DNA of 64,000 nt from NCBI GenBank assembly GCA_021432605.1, contig MU271157.1, positions 372,001-436,000 on the forward strand. The letters are read 5' to 3'. The notes under the pieces are model-generated. The model saw only the letters and a program-made list of their open reading frames with translations. It was not told the DNA's origin and did not search any database. Position 1 is the stretch's first letter; each line of letters opens with the position of its first letter. The position numbers and the translations under genes are program-made. Below are positions 45,327 through 57,152 of this stretch, piece after piece. This DNA comes from Coniochaeta sp. PMI_546. Taxonomy: Eukaryota > Ascomycota > Sordariomycetes > Coniochaetales > Coniochaetaceae.

Positions 45327-47685
45327 CTAGGCCGTTGTCGCGTACTTGCTCCGGCTCCTGATACGCTTTCCATATATGAAAAACAAATATGGGAAAGGCA
45401 GCATGGCCAGAGTCAAAAACCCTAGGAGCGCAGTGGCCCATTGATACCCAAGGCGCTCATACATTTGTATGCCAAATAGCGGGAAAGCGGCTATGAAACC
45501 CCGTCAGTAACATGGCTGGCGTCTGACTGTGCCAGGAGCAAGATCCGCCAGAGAGGATGTAGCCTGGCATGGCAGTCATACGGTGGAAGCTCACCTGCAA
45601 AAGTACACCGAACAAGCGCATTTCCTGCGAGGGCACTGGCAGCATACAGGGGGTATGCGTCGACCTAGACCTTGGTTAGCATCGCTCTCGATCATTAACG
45701 GCCACCATGCCCCAGATCTTGGCATTCGTATCAGGCAAGCACTACTTACAAGGAAGGTGAAGATACCAGTGAAGGCTAACGACACGCTGCACGACATTCA
45801 ACGGTTAGCAGCATGACCTTAGCAGAAACAGGATATGCAAGATCACAGAGCGAAGGCAGCGGAAAGCCCAAATCAGTCTGACAAATGCTTGACTCAAGCC
45901 CGCAAGTGGACAGACCCCTTGCACCACATAAACTGGCAGACAGGCGCGCTGTCGTGCCACTTGGCGACCGACAGGGCTAGGACATCAGACGACCTGCTCT
46001 GGGTAACGTCGACAAGCTCATTCCTGGGTCAGGGGAACTCGTACGAGCGTAACCGGCACAGCGCTGGTCCGCATGCTCATACGAGGCACTAATAGATGGA
46101 CAGAGCGCAACCACCACGACAGACATGAGGATGACCTTCCCTGCTCCTCGCGTCACAACTAAACAAGGAATTGCAACACTCACCCAAAAGCGAAGATAGC
46201 AGACCCAATGATGGGCAGGATCCAATGCACCCACGGGTACGTCGTGAACCCGAACCAAAATAGACCAATGGTAATTAGCGGCGCGCCAACAATAACCGAC
46301 GGCAGCTGGTCCTCTGGCTCGTTCCTTGCCTCGCCCGTCTTCTTCTCGCGGCGGGCAGCCAGCCGCTGTCGCGTCTTGTGCCAGACGGGCGCGGTGCAGC
46401 AGGCCGATGCCATTGCAACGAAGAGGCCCATGAATGTCAGGCCGATCTGCCACAGGTTGAAGCCGTGGTTGGTGCCGAAGACCAGCGGGAAGGCGCCGAA
46501 GAAGAGGTACAGGATGCCGAGGAGGATGGCGGAGTAAACGTCGAGGATCAGGCACATGGGCTCCGAGATGAGTAGTTGGAAGGGCCGCAGCAGCGCGTAG
46601 CCCACAGTCTTGGCAATGGACTTCTTCTGCTTCTCAATCGGTGCCTTCCACCGCTCGTCACCGGTCTCCTTCCGCATTTTTTCGGCCTTCCTCTTCAGCA
46701 AGACGGGATCTTGGATTTGAACATGTCAGCACGACTCCCTGTATCATCACGGTCCACACAGCAATGAGCACAACTCACGATAAGTCTCTGGCACAAACAA
46801 ATATATCGTCACAAGCAATACACCAGCCCAAATGAGCAGGACATAATGCGTCCACCTCCAGGAGACGTTCGAGTTGATGAACCCGCCAATCAAAGGACCC
46901 ATAGACGGCCCCGCAAACGGCGCCAGCGTGAAGACAGCCATGGCCGCCTGCATCTGGTTTCGGGCAAACATATCGCTGACCGTCCCGCCCGACACGGACA
47001 GGAAGGCGCTTCCGGCCAGGCCCTGGAAGAACCGCGCGACTATCATGGTCTGGATGTTCTGCGCCACGGCCGAGGGGATCAGCCAGATCAGGAAGAAGGC
47101 GAAGCTCGCCAGGTAGATGGGCCGCCTGCCGTAGAACTCGGCCAGGGGGCTCCAGAAGGGGCCCAGCGCGATGCCGAGCACGAAGAAGGACAGGCCCAGG
47201 GTCGCGACGATGCGGGAGTTGCCGAACTCGGCGTCCATCTGCGTGTAGGTGGAGGTGTAGATTGAGCTGGCGTTGGTGACGCAGAAGCTGCCGATGGAGG
47301 TGATGATGACGATGCTCCATTTCCGCCAGTTCGGCAGGGACCGCGGGTTGTGCGGGTCGCTGTCGCCGTTGTCCCAGGCGACCTCGTAGGGGTCCTTTTC
47401 TGCTGGTGATGCCGGTGAGGCATCCGCTTGATCGGAGTCGTCGTTGTCGTCATCGACGCCGTAGCCATTGTTGGAGCGCTCGCGGCTCAGGGCATTGCTA
47501 TGCCTGCTGTTGCGGGTGGCGATGCTTGCTGGCCGCGTCCGTATGGGCTCGAATCCGGCCGTCTCGACATCGTCGAGTGATTCCTTCTCAGGGTTTGTGG
47601 TTGGTGATTGTGAATGAGGGTCTAAATCTGCCGAGTGGCGTGTGTGTGCTTCTATATCCTTTTCTCGCGTCTCCTGCATGGTCAT
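45327..47685 (-). CDS. MFS transporter, DHA1 drug/H+ antiporter type
   Basis: Exons 46779-47685, 46184-46709, 45750-45786, 45595-45664 and 45327-45490 (minus strand) encode 567 residues with 12 expected membrane helices. The cytoplasmic N-terminus (about 110 residues) is charged. The body starts [18 protein letters not shown] and carries the A-loop motif [38 protein letters not shown] marks the central loop, and the end [13 protein letters not shown]...[20 protein letters not shown] is typical of polyamine/drug exporters (Tpo1/Flr1-like). The first intron (69 nt) uses an AAG acceptor, forced by the conserved ETYHPV junction. The second intron is 397 nt, far longer than its neighbours. Substrate unknown. 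Confidence 0.9.
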
Positions 47686-48919
47686 CTGTACATCAAGTGC
47701 CGAGTGGTACAAATTCCAAAATCGTCGGCTCGAGTTTGTTACAGCTTCTTTGGTTCAAAACAAATAGTCATTAAACTACAATCTCAAGTCGAGAGGATAT
47801 ATAGAGGCAAGTTATACGACGATCATCAATGACGCTGACGACGCGAAATACCGAGCATCACACCAACAAAACACAATGGCAGCGCTTCGGTTTTAACATG
47901 GACGGCGCCATGAGGTACTAGGCCTTTGTGGAGTTTACGGGCAATGACACCCTGCACATCATCACATCACTTCCGCACCAGCGGAGCTTAGCTTCACGCT
48001 GTCTAGTGTAATTGCTTGGTAACGCCGTCGGGGGATAACTAGCTGTGTCATCGGCGGGAAATAGTCAAGCCTCTACATACGTAGGCGTTAACGACGGGCT
48101 TACTCAGGAATTTCAGGCAAGCGAGGACGTCGGCGTTTGGCTCCGCTGGTTGAGGGAAAGACTCGAGACAGCCCCTGACAAACTCGCTACTTATGACGCC
48201 ATGACCTAAATGGTGTTGGTGTAGGTGGCCGGGGTTGCTCGGAATGGATGTCGCGGCATGGCAATCGAGACGATGTCGATTCGTCCGGCACCGCATCGGC
48301 GGGGGCACTGACTGGCCGCGCCCTAAGGACTGTGGTAAACGCGAATGGCGAGGCTGGTCCATATTTATTCATAGAACGTTGCTGGGGACGCCCTCAACCA
48401 AACGACCGCTTACACAGGAGATGTGATTGACCAGAGCTTATACAACTCAAGGCAGGGTTGCATTATTAATACCTACGTCGGGTCATATGTATGTATGTAC
48501 AATAGAAAGCCGGCACCTATACACGTGTAGACTTTAGTCACTGCAAGTGCGGGCCCGGCCGTGCCGTCGCCGCAATAAATAAAGTTGAACCTCTACTATA
48601 GTAAGTCACGTCCCCTGCCACGTCAGTTTAAGCATAACTGTTGTTACTGATGGACCATTAACGAGAAGCTACTGATGGCTATCAGAGAACCAGCTTAGGC
48701 TCGGGACCCTTGGACTTCTAAGCAAACCTAATGGCAACTACAACGCCTTGGCTCAAGGATAAGATTCAACCAGCTGTCCCATTCATATGCGTTCATCGTG
48801 TATTTACATCATCCTTCCAAGTCCATTCTATTCAACAGTGGTATACGCTCTTCGTCCCTTATCCAAGGAACATAAACCCGCTCCAAGCGCCTGCTCATGC
48901 AAATTCCTAAGCCGCACAT
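47686..48919. other. Intergenic region, 1.2 kb
   Basis: Promoter of the MFS gene and 3' flank of the glucanase gene, both on the minus strand. A 7-bp tandem-like GTATGTATGTA occurs near 48487. No gene recognised. Confidence 0.4.
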
Positions 48920-51124
48920 CTAGTAATACTCTGGCAAGTCGGAGAAGCTGGGTATACCCCCCGTACAATCAAAGCTTTTCTCATAAGCCTTGGCCGGCAG
49001 CACGCCCGCGGCCAGGCCCTTCTTATAACTCCACTGCGGTCTGGAGACTCTCTGTCAGCAAAACTCGTCACCGTCACCGTCACTCTCCCCACTCCCATCT
49101 CCATCACCTTCATACACATTCCAAGGGGGTTAGGAAGTAACTCACGCATTCTCCGTATCCCAAACCCAGTAGAACCACCCCCAACCCTTCTCAAAACTAA
49201 CCATCTGCGCCTGAGCAAACATAAGCAAGAACTGCTTGTAACTTGTACTCCACTTGCTCGCGTCCGCGTTTGCATCGGCACATTCACACCTCGAATCCGT
49301 TGTAGGACACCTCGGCGTCAGGATATCCGTGCTCGCATTCCCGGTGCTATACGTGCCCGTCCAGCGGTTCCCCCACCCCACGTTCGTCAGATGCGTGGCG
49401 CAGTCGGTGTCCGCCTGCGACCACTCTGCCACCAGCGTCGGGCCGAACCCGGTCGCCGTGTTCATGCTCTGCTGCGTCTGCTGCGTCCAGCCGTCGCAGG
49501 CGTACCTGATCTTGGCCGTGTGGTTGAAGACGATCTGGTTCGTGTTGAAGATGACGTACTGGTGCACGTCCAGCGCCAGGTTGGACAGCCCCTGGAGCTT
49601 GCCCTGCCAGTTGCCCAGCCCCATGAACCCGTCGCCGAACACGACGATTGCGTCCGACACCCCGTTGGAGCGGACCAGTTTGTAGGCCTGCTCTGTCCAG
49701 GACGTCACCGCCGCGGCGGAGAGGAACGTCATGCGCGGCTCGTTGGCCAGCCCGTAGTGGGAGATGATGTTGCGGTACCTGTCCTGGGCGAAGAACTTGG
49801 ACAGTCTGTCGTGGATGTCCAGCGACCTCTGGGCGTTGAGGTCGCCGTCCGTGCCGTTGAGCCAGTTTATCGGCCCTTGCCGGCCGGAATGGTTCCACCC
49901 GTTCTGCGAGCCGGGCAGGGCGTGCAGGTCGAGATTTACCCGCAGGCCGTACTTGCGCGCCCATTCTATGCCGCGGAGGAGGTAGCGCCAGGAGGTCCGG
50001 AAGAGGTACGGGTCGCCGGGGTATGTTTGTACGGCCCAGTAGCTGAAGGGGATGCGCACGTGGTCGAGTCCGGCGTTCGCGATGTCGGCAAAGGTTTGCT
50101 CGTTGACAAAGGTGGCGTAGTGGTGCTCGAGGGTCGAAGCGCAGCTGGCGTTGAGGTAGGTGCACAGGGTGTACTCGTCGATTATGCCCTTGCTGAGGTC
50201 GTAGGCGAAGAGAGACGGCGTGATGAACGGCTCTAAAGATAACCAGCCGCCGATGTTTACGCCGCGTGCCGGACGGGAGGCATAGGAGCCCCATTTCTGA
50301 TTGAGGGCAGGTACGTGCGGATTCGCTGCCGCCGAGTCATCCCAGGCCGAGAAGAGCCCCATGAGCGGTAGGTCTCCGACGGTTTGGTTGGTGTAGGTGC
50401 AGTTGAAGTCGGTTGTGTCGACCCATTGGAAGGGGTCCAGATACGACGGTGTACCGGGTGGTATGCTGTTCTTGTCGATGGAGCCGATGCCGCCGGATGG
50501 GGTTGACGAGGTGCTGCTGCTGCTGCTCTTACTGTCTCCCGAGTTCTTCTTGCTGACCACGACGGCCACGACGATTATCAGGATGACGACGACTAATCCT
50601 ATCCCGCTGTATATCCATATCCGCTTCTTCTTGTTCTTAGCTGGGGGTGCCCATGCGTAACCCTCGACTTTTTCCCTTTCCAGACTGTCGTAGCTGCCTG
50701 CACCTCCCCGGAGATGCCTACTTCGACCTTCTTCCAGGATGGCTCCGCTGACGACTCTCTGCTTCTTCTTCCTGTGTCGTCTCCATTCCTTGTCCCTATA
50801 GTCATCGTCTTGAAGCCGGTCATCGTATTCGTCCCTGGGCGGTCTTTTGGGTTTCCTCTCGTCTTTCCTCGGTTTCGATTTCAATTCTGGTTTCGGTCTT
50901 GACATTGACTCTCTCCTCGGTCGCGTGCTGGTGCTTTGGCGAGCATTGTGGCGATTCAACTCTGCCAGTGCATCTGCAGATAAGGCATGGCTACTCCTGC
51001 TCGAGTCACCCTCGGATCGCGATTTGGGTCTCGGCCGAGAACTCGATTTCCGTTTCTTGTGATGTTTGCTTGCTGCGGACTCGCGGTGTCGCTTTGACGG
51101 CCTGGTCCCCTCCCGTGGAGCCAT
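48920..51124 (-). CDS. exgD: Membrane-anchored exo-1,3-beta-glucanase, GH5 (ExgD type)
   Basis: Exons 49146-51124 and 48920-49040 (minus strand), 699 residues. The N-terminus is a very basic cytoplasmic region of about 165 residues, followed by one membrane helix (about 169-190, IWIYSGIGLVVVILIIVVAV), so the enzyme is type II with its catalytic part in the wall space. The GH5 barrel begins ARGVNIGGWLSLEPFITPSL. The acid/base Glu462 is in GLANEP and the nucleophile Glu567 in LVAEWSQADTD. It trims beta-1,3-glucan during wall remodelling. The last intron is needed to reach the conserved NAPQWSYKKGLAAGVLP end; two other AGs upstream would keep frame but add residues absent from the usual pattern. 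Confidence 0.93.
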
Positions 51125-51497
51125 GCCAGCAATGAATTGTGCTACTGTCGTGCAGTGTGTTCGTTACAATCTGCACTGGCATGTAGATACATATTTCCTT
51201 CTTGGTGGTCCAGGCGTTAATTGGTTTGCTGGCGCGTACAACCAAGATTTCCACGTCATTTCCATTTACTTGGCGTTGGCCGGGAGACAATCGACAAATC
51301 GTGATAAGACTCGGCTATGATGCCGAGCGGCACAAGGTTTCTAGTCGGTCGAATGCCGCTATGCCGTTGGAAGCCGCTCGGCTCTCATTACCTCCCCTCC
51401 TCACTCTGACCGTCCATCTTCTCGACTGAACTCTTCCTTGTCTTGAAGAAATGCAGTCGAGCAGTAATTCTCGAGAAACCCAGAAACAAAAGTCACA
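51125..51497. other. Divergent promoter region, 0.37 kb
   Basis: Short shared upstream region of the glucanase (minus) and BCKDH E1 beta (plus) genes. No distinct motif recognised. Confidence 0.4.
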
Positions 51498-52785
51498 ATG
51501 ACACTACGGAATCACCTGCTCAAGCGGGCGCTGGCGCCAGCAATGGCACCGCGCAACTCGCCCTCGGCCGTCTTTAGCCTACCTATACCATCACAGCGAC
51601 AACGACAACGCCGCCTCTACTCAACCCACCCACCAAACGCAAAACTAAACCTGCCCACAGACTACTCGACAACACCCTTACTATACCACACCTCTCAATC
51701 GGCCTTGGCGAACCCCGAACTGCCCGGAGACGTGCGCAACGGCACGACAAAACGCATGAACCTCATGCAAGCCGTAAACGACGCCCTCTCCACCTCCCTG
51801 TCAGAAGACGAATCCGTGCTCATCTTCGGCGAGGACGTGGCCTTCGGCGGCGTCTTCCGCTGCACCATGAAGCTGGCCGAGACCTTCGGCAAGGACCGCG
51901 TGTTCAACACGCCCCTGACCGAGCAGGGCATAATCGGCTTCGCCATCGGCGTGGCGGCGGAGGGGATGCGGCCGGTGGCTGAGATCCAGTTCGCCGACTA
52001 CGTGTTCCCGGCCTTCGACCAGCTGGTCAACGAGGCGGCCAAGTACCGGTATAGGGACGGGGCGTGTGGGAGGAGCGCGGGCGGCCTGACGGTGCGCATG
52101 CCGTGCGGCGGCGTGGGACACGGGGGGTTGTATCACAGCCAGAGCCCCGAGGCGCTGTTCACGCACATACCTGGGCTGAAAGTGATTATGCCGCGGTCAC
52201 CGGTGCAGGCTAAGGGCTTGTTGCTGGCTGCGATTCGGAGTAATGACCCATGCATCTTTATGGAACCCAAGATTCTCTACCGGGCGGCGGTGGAGCAGGT
52301 GCCGACTGCGGCCTACACCCTGCCGCTGGGTAAGGCGGAGGTGCTGAAAGAGGGGAGTGATGTGACGATTGTGTCGTATGGCCAGCCGCTGTACAAGTGC
52401 ATGGCTGCTATCAAGCAGGCGGAGGCGGATCTGGGAGTGACGGTTGAGCTCATTGATCTGAGGACTATCTATCCGTGGGACAAGGAGACTGTGTTCCAGA
52501 GCGTGCGGAAGACGGGCAGGTGTATCGTTGTGCACGAGTCCATGGTCAACGCTGGTGTGGGAGCCGAAGTCGCAGCAGCTATCCAGGAGGACGAAAAGAC
52601 GTTCGTAAGGCTTGAGGCGCCTGTTGCAAGGGTGGCGGGTTGGAGTATCCCGACTCCATTGGTGTTTGAGCAGTTTAACATCCCAGATGTTGCGAGTAAG
52701 TGTTCTTTCTATGCTGTGTTTGGAAGCTGTTGCTAATCATGTGTCAGGGATATACGACAACATCAAGAAGGTGCTTGAGTACTAA
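51498..52785 (+). CDS. Branched-chain 2-oxoacid dehydrogenase E1 beta (mitochondrial)
   Basis: Exons 51498-52695 and 52748-52785 give 411 residues. The first 47 residues are rich in Arg, Ser, Gln and lack acids, a mitochondrial presequence ending near RRLYS. The transketolase-like pyrimidine-binding domain carries SVLIFGEDVAFGGVFRCTM and FNTPLTEQGIIGFAIG. MPCGGVGHGGLYHSQSPEALF and the C-terminal transketolase domain follow (VTIVSYGQPLYKC, VELIDLRTIYPWD, VVHESMVNAGVGAEVAA). The GVFRCT signature favours the branched-chain complex over pyruvate dehydrogenase. It forms the alpha2beta2 E1 that decarboxylates oxoacids from Val, Leu and Ile. The short last exon gives the conserved IYDNIKKVLEY end. 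Confidence 0.95.
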
Positions 52786-53138
52786 AGCTTCAGCAGCGTG
52801 AAGATGACGAAAATATCCAAGATGATGAATTAGCGAGCACGCGCAATAGCTGTTGATTATCCATCTGTTGGACTCAAGAGATAGAATCAATCAAACAAAT
52901 TTATCAGTAAGATAAGGTAGCTTGTATACCTTAGTACCCTGTGATAGCCAAGTACGGGACCTGAATATCTATGTGAAGGGTTCTCTCGGAACATGCCGTT
53001 AAGTGCTTGCAGCTGCAAAAAAATATGCCCCTCCGCCCCTCCAAGAAATCAATACTCTAAATACTCCCTGCACACACACCATGACATCAACCGTGGATAA
53101 GTCGCTTTGAAGTGTACTGAAATAGTCAAGTCATAAAC
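52786..53138. other. Intergenic region
   Basis: 3' flank of E1 beta and promoter of Tsr2. Includes GATAAGGTAGC...TACCTTAGTACC (52913-52938) of the dispersed motif class. Confidence 0.4.
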
Positions 53139-53826
53139 ATGGCCTCAGCTTCACAACAAGACGCTCCATCACCGGGTATGGCCCTCGCCTCTCACCTCTC
53201 CGCCTCCTAGAATCATTCACTGACTCTCGTTGCGGACAGCAACATGCCAATCCCAGTTCGAGCAAGGCGTCGCCTACGCCCTGCACCTCTGGCCCGACCT
53301 GACCCTCGCAGTACAGAACAACTGGGGCGGCCCGGACTCGTCCGACAAGCGCGACTGGTTCGCGGGCGCCGTGGTAGAGCTCTTCCCCGACCTCTCTAAA
53401 CCTGCTACTACCTCAACTGCACAGACCGGCGGCGAGCAGGCGGACGATGGCGAGCCGGACTCGGCCTACGTGGAGGAATTTATGCTACAGGTCATGCTGG
53501 ACGAGTTCGAGGTGAACGTCGACGACGACTCGAGTTATGAGGTGGCCGAGACTATACTGCGGGTGCGCGGGGAGTGCGTCAAGGGGAAGTTCGACGAGGT
53601 CGAGGCGCTTAGACGGAGGTGGGAGGGGAAGAAGGGTGGAAAAGTGGTGTTTAAGCAGGCCGAGGACCAGGATGCAGAGACGGATTGGGATTCAGCTAGC
53701 GATGAGGACGATGACGACGATGAGGATGTGGAGATGGGCGATGCGCCGGCGCCGGCGCCGAAGGAGAAGGTTGAGCCCGAGGTGGATGAGGACGGCTTTA
53801 CGAAAGTTACGAAGAAGAAGAGGTAG
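53139..53826 (+). CDS. TSR2: Tsr2, chaperone of ribosomal protein eS26
   Basis: Exons 53139-53175 and 53240-53826 give 207 residues. The core QSQFEQGVAYALHLWPDLTLAVQNNWGG...DKRDWFAGAVVELF is the Tsr2 helical domain. VEEFMLQVMLDEFEVNVDD follows, then an acidic tail (DWDSASDEDDDDDEDVEMGD) that in yeast Tsr2 frees eS26 from its importin. The end DEDGFTKVTKKKR is conserved. It escorts eS26 to pre-40S particles in the nucleus. The first exon encodes only 12 residues and its phase fits the GCA codon created at the junction. Confidence 0.93.
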
Positions 53827-54017
53827 AGGGTTGGATTGCGACCAGTCGCAAGGGTTATTTCTGGATATGAGGGATGAAACGGTACTATTATGACTTGCCT
53901 TTTAGCGGCCACCGAATCGCGAACTTGCAACAAGGAGCAAAGCGCCGAGAAAACAACTGGAGCTGATCAAGATCTCCAAATCTGTACAGACCATTCCTCG
54001 TCCTCCAACCAACAACT

Positions 54018-55322
54018 TTACTCCCAATCTTCCTCGTCACTATCGTCACCCTTGCGCGACTCCTTGGGGCTGTTGGGTGCCTGGCTCGGGTTGCCGGACG
54101 TGATGCCCACGACATCGTAGCTGACGTCACTGTCGGCCTGCGACTTCTCGTCGTTCGACTTGCGCGGCGCCGAGGGCTTGAGGAGGGTCTGAGCGGCGGC
54201 TGCGGAAGGCGGGTGGATGGTGGTTGACGACTCGGTCGAGGTTGGGCGGTCCCTCTTGGCCTCTGGCTTGGCGTCACTTGCTCCGGCGGCTTCGTCTTCG
54301 GAGTCCTCGTCCCAACCTACTTCTTCTTCGGCGGATGCGGCTGTAGAAATAGAATTAGCATGCGCGGGAGTAGTGAATTAGTGTTACGACATACCCTTCA
54401 GCAGATCTCTCCTCCTCGCCTCAGCAGTCTCAATCCCGTGTCTCAGAAAGTAGTACCTCTTCCAAAAGTCCGCGTACGGAATCTGGTCCGGCACAAGCTT
54501 CTCCATCGTCGTCCTGAGCTCAGGGTACTTAGCCAGATCACCGCTGATGTCGGCCGTCTTCTTGTCAATGTCGAACGCCTTGGTCCAGGAGTCAAACTCG
54601 GCGCCAGTCGGATCCTTGACAAAGTTCTCCGTCGTAGTGTGGATGACGTGAAGCTGCGCGTCGAACCGTGATGTGTGGATGACGCGCTTGCCCTGGGCGT
54701 CCTTGCTCTCAAAGAGCACGGTGCTGCCCTGGTTGGCTGCGTCGCCGGAGGGAGGGGCGATGTTGATTGCGTCCTTAAGGAAGTCTCGTAGGTTGGATCC
54801 GAATCGCAGCAAGGCCTCGTCAGCGGCATCCTCAGCCTTTTGTAAGTCCTTCAACCGCTTGGCTGCCTCCAGTCGGAGTCTTGATAGCACCGTCTCTGAT
54901 TCTTTCAAGGCCTCCTCGGATGATATGTCCTTCGCCGGTGTGGTCTCCTTATCCTTCTCCGAAGTCTCAGCGGTGGCAGCTCCTTTGGAAGCTGCAGCGG
55001 GTTGCGGAGCGGTCGCTAGAGAGAGTGATCGAGTGCGGCTGATGAGGGTATCTCGCAGGCTGGTGAGGCCGGTGGTAGCATCTTGACCGACGGCTGCGAG
55101 CTCCTGAGATGCCTCCTTGTAGACGGACTCGCCCTGCTTGACCACATTTCCGAAGAAGCCACCGATCTTTGCGCCCCAGGGACTGGAGGAGAATGCGCGG
55201 TAAGCTTCCTGGAAATCGGCATTCAACGTGTTGTTCTGCTGGTCGGCTCTGTTCTGCGACGACGGGCCCTCGTCCTCCTTTGGGAACGAGTCCTCCTGAA
55301 TATGGTCGTAGGCCAAGTCCAT
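54018..55322 (-). CDS. BSD-domain protein, Dos2-like
   Basis: Exons 54395-55322 and 54018-54340 (minus strand) encode 416 residues. After an N-terminal helical region (FSSSPWGAKIGGFFGNVVKQGE, a short amphipathic stretch common to SYAP1/Dos2 proteins) and a coiled-coil-prone middle, the BSD domain lies at about 260-300. It shows the hallmark FW in YADFWKRYYFL. The C-terminus is acidic and disordered, ending GDDSDEEDWE. BSD proteins of this branch act in trafficking and TORC2-AKT signalling (animals) or heterochromatin-linked ubiquitin pathways (fission yeast Dos2). The role here is not known. Convergent with tsr2, 191 nt apart. Confidence 0.88.
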
Positions 55323-56311
55323 GGCTTGAGTATGCTACTACCAGTAGACTTACCAGCGACGAGGCGAAGGTTTTTTGCGTTGGTGGTGTATAGCAACGAA
55401 TAGGGGTCGAAGGTCTCGAATGTTGTTGTCACATGAGGCTGAAGTCGGTGGTTCAATGACCGCAATGACCTACCTCGAGCTCCTTATCGCTTTGTTGCAT
55501 GTGCCGCCAATAGCTACTACACGGTGTACGATAAAACAGGAGGACTCCCTGGCTAACACGGGACATGTGGTTAATGGAAAGTGCGGGGGCATTCGCGTGC
55601 ACGGGCCATGCTCTACCCAAGGTATCGTTCCTGGTCAATGATGGACTGATAGACTGGTGGACGTACTTGATATGTATAGTGACGCTTTAGATTGGCCAAT
55701 AATGACAAGAAACATGTCACATAGTCTGCCTACCTACAAGCTTCCCGTGGGTAACATGATTGTAGGTGTGGAAATAGTTCATTTGCGCTCTCAACCGCGA
55801 AACTGGAAGGGTACCTGGATGCCAAGGACCAACGCAGGTACCTGATACCGAGGACGGCATGATTCAAATCCGTTTTCGCCGGTTCAGGATCCGTCGTCTA
55901 CAGCCTAGACTCAGGGCAGGGAGGTGAGGTGCCTTAAGAGTCTAGCCACTCTCGAACTCGAAGTGATCTACCGTGCCTCAGTAAGCACCTCACCTGACCT
56001 TGAGTCACCGGTGTGCAAAAGCCGCAAGAAGAACAGATTTCGATGATCAGGGCCGTACGTGTACGACCACACAGCAGCACTGTACCGTGCCGTAGAGGTC
56101 TTCCCTGTCGCTACCTCATACCGGTAGCTGATATCATCACCAATCTACTCATGGGAGTGTGGTTCAAAACACCCCGTGCGCCCGGCTGTGCGTGAACCTA
56201 GAGTGCCATTTGTGAATTGGAAACACGCCAGACGCGTGGCGACCTGCCTGTTCATATCCAACTTGATCAGAATCGGAGATCCCGTACGAGCTCGGAGATA
56301 GCGGGATTCTA

Positions 56312-56331
56312 AGGTACCTAGTGTAGGTACC
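56312..56331. repeat. Direct repeat of AGGTACCTA units
   Basis: AGGTACCTAGTGTAGGTACC contains two AGGTACC units 13 nt apart, upstream of the AP-1 leader. Confidence 0.6.
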
Positions 56332-56758
56332 TAATGTACACTATTTGCGGCACAGACAAGAAGGGCGTGAGAAAAGTCGAAAACGGCCAGACATCCATGG
56401 AATTTAAGGGAGGGGCTTGGGACTTTCTACCACAGTAGGCTCGCTTTGACAGGCTGACAAATTGACACTCGATCTTTTCCACACGGGTCTCTCTCCTCCC
56501 AACCCCGCCCACTCCTCCATCTCCATCCACTGCATTCGCCTCAATCTCACCTTTGATAGCCAACATTCGCATCCAAGAAAGACCAACCGTCCGATACCCC
56601 GAGTTGCTTCTTCCTTGCGTATCTGTCTTGCGTATTGCGTTAGTCTTCGCTCAAACCGGCAAGGTCTGGGAAACTCAGCTGACTCTCTGGCCAGTACACG
56701 TGAGGGCAACCAACCATTCAAGGCAGAAAGGCCACAGACGTTTCTCTTCCCCGGTTGC

Positions 56759-56785
56759 ATGACTTTGCTCTGCTCCTTCACCTGA
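56759..56785 (+). promoter_or_regulatory. Possible upstream ORF in the AP-1 leader (8 codons)
   Basis: ATG ACT TTG CTC TGC TCC TTC ACC TGA. It is the last ATG before the AP-1 start, 394 nt upstream. If transcription starts earlier, it could tune translation of the stress regulator. Transcript start unknown. Confidence 0.35.
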
Positions 56786-57152
56786 ACATCCCACCCTGCG
56801 ACTGCTCTCCGTCCCTTGAAAGGTTCGAGGGGGCAACTTTTTTTTTTTGTCTGCTCGTCTTCTGGCGAGGCATTGTCAAGTCATCTTCAGCCATCCCGGA
56901 GCATCCTCCGTTCACCTCACCCATCTAGAATAGCCTCGCACTTCCATCCCCTGTGTTGTCGTCCGGGATTCTTCCTAGCTACCACATCCCACTTTGTCTC
57001 GTTGTCTCTCTCGTGCAAATTCAAGCCTTCACTCGATTCATTGCGCCGTCCTGGGCGCCGCTCAAGTCTGAGGAGGACTCAGGGTAGACTCGAGCCCGTC
57101 GCATCTCCTTATCGTCACATAGTATATCGCCACTGTCGTAGATCCAGTCACT

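Larger units (their letters stand above)
55323..57152. other. Divergent promoter region with long AP-1 leader, 1.8 kb
   Basis: Shared upstream DNA of the BSD gene and Yap1/AP-1. Contains AGGTACCTAGTGTAGGTACC (56312-56331) of the dispersed motif. From about 56460 it is pyrimidine-rich, consistent with the AP-1 leader, which has one 8-codon upstream ORF and then no other ATG before the start. Confidence 0.5.

Noticed and set aside
56150-56180. GGTTCAAAACACC, possible tRNA B-box
   Set aside because: No T-stem pairing, D-arm or acceptor stem around it.
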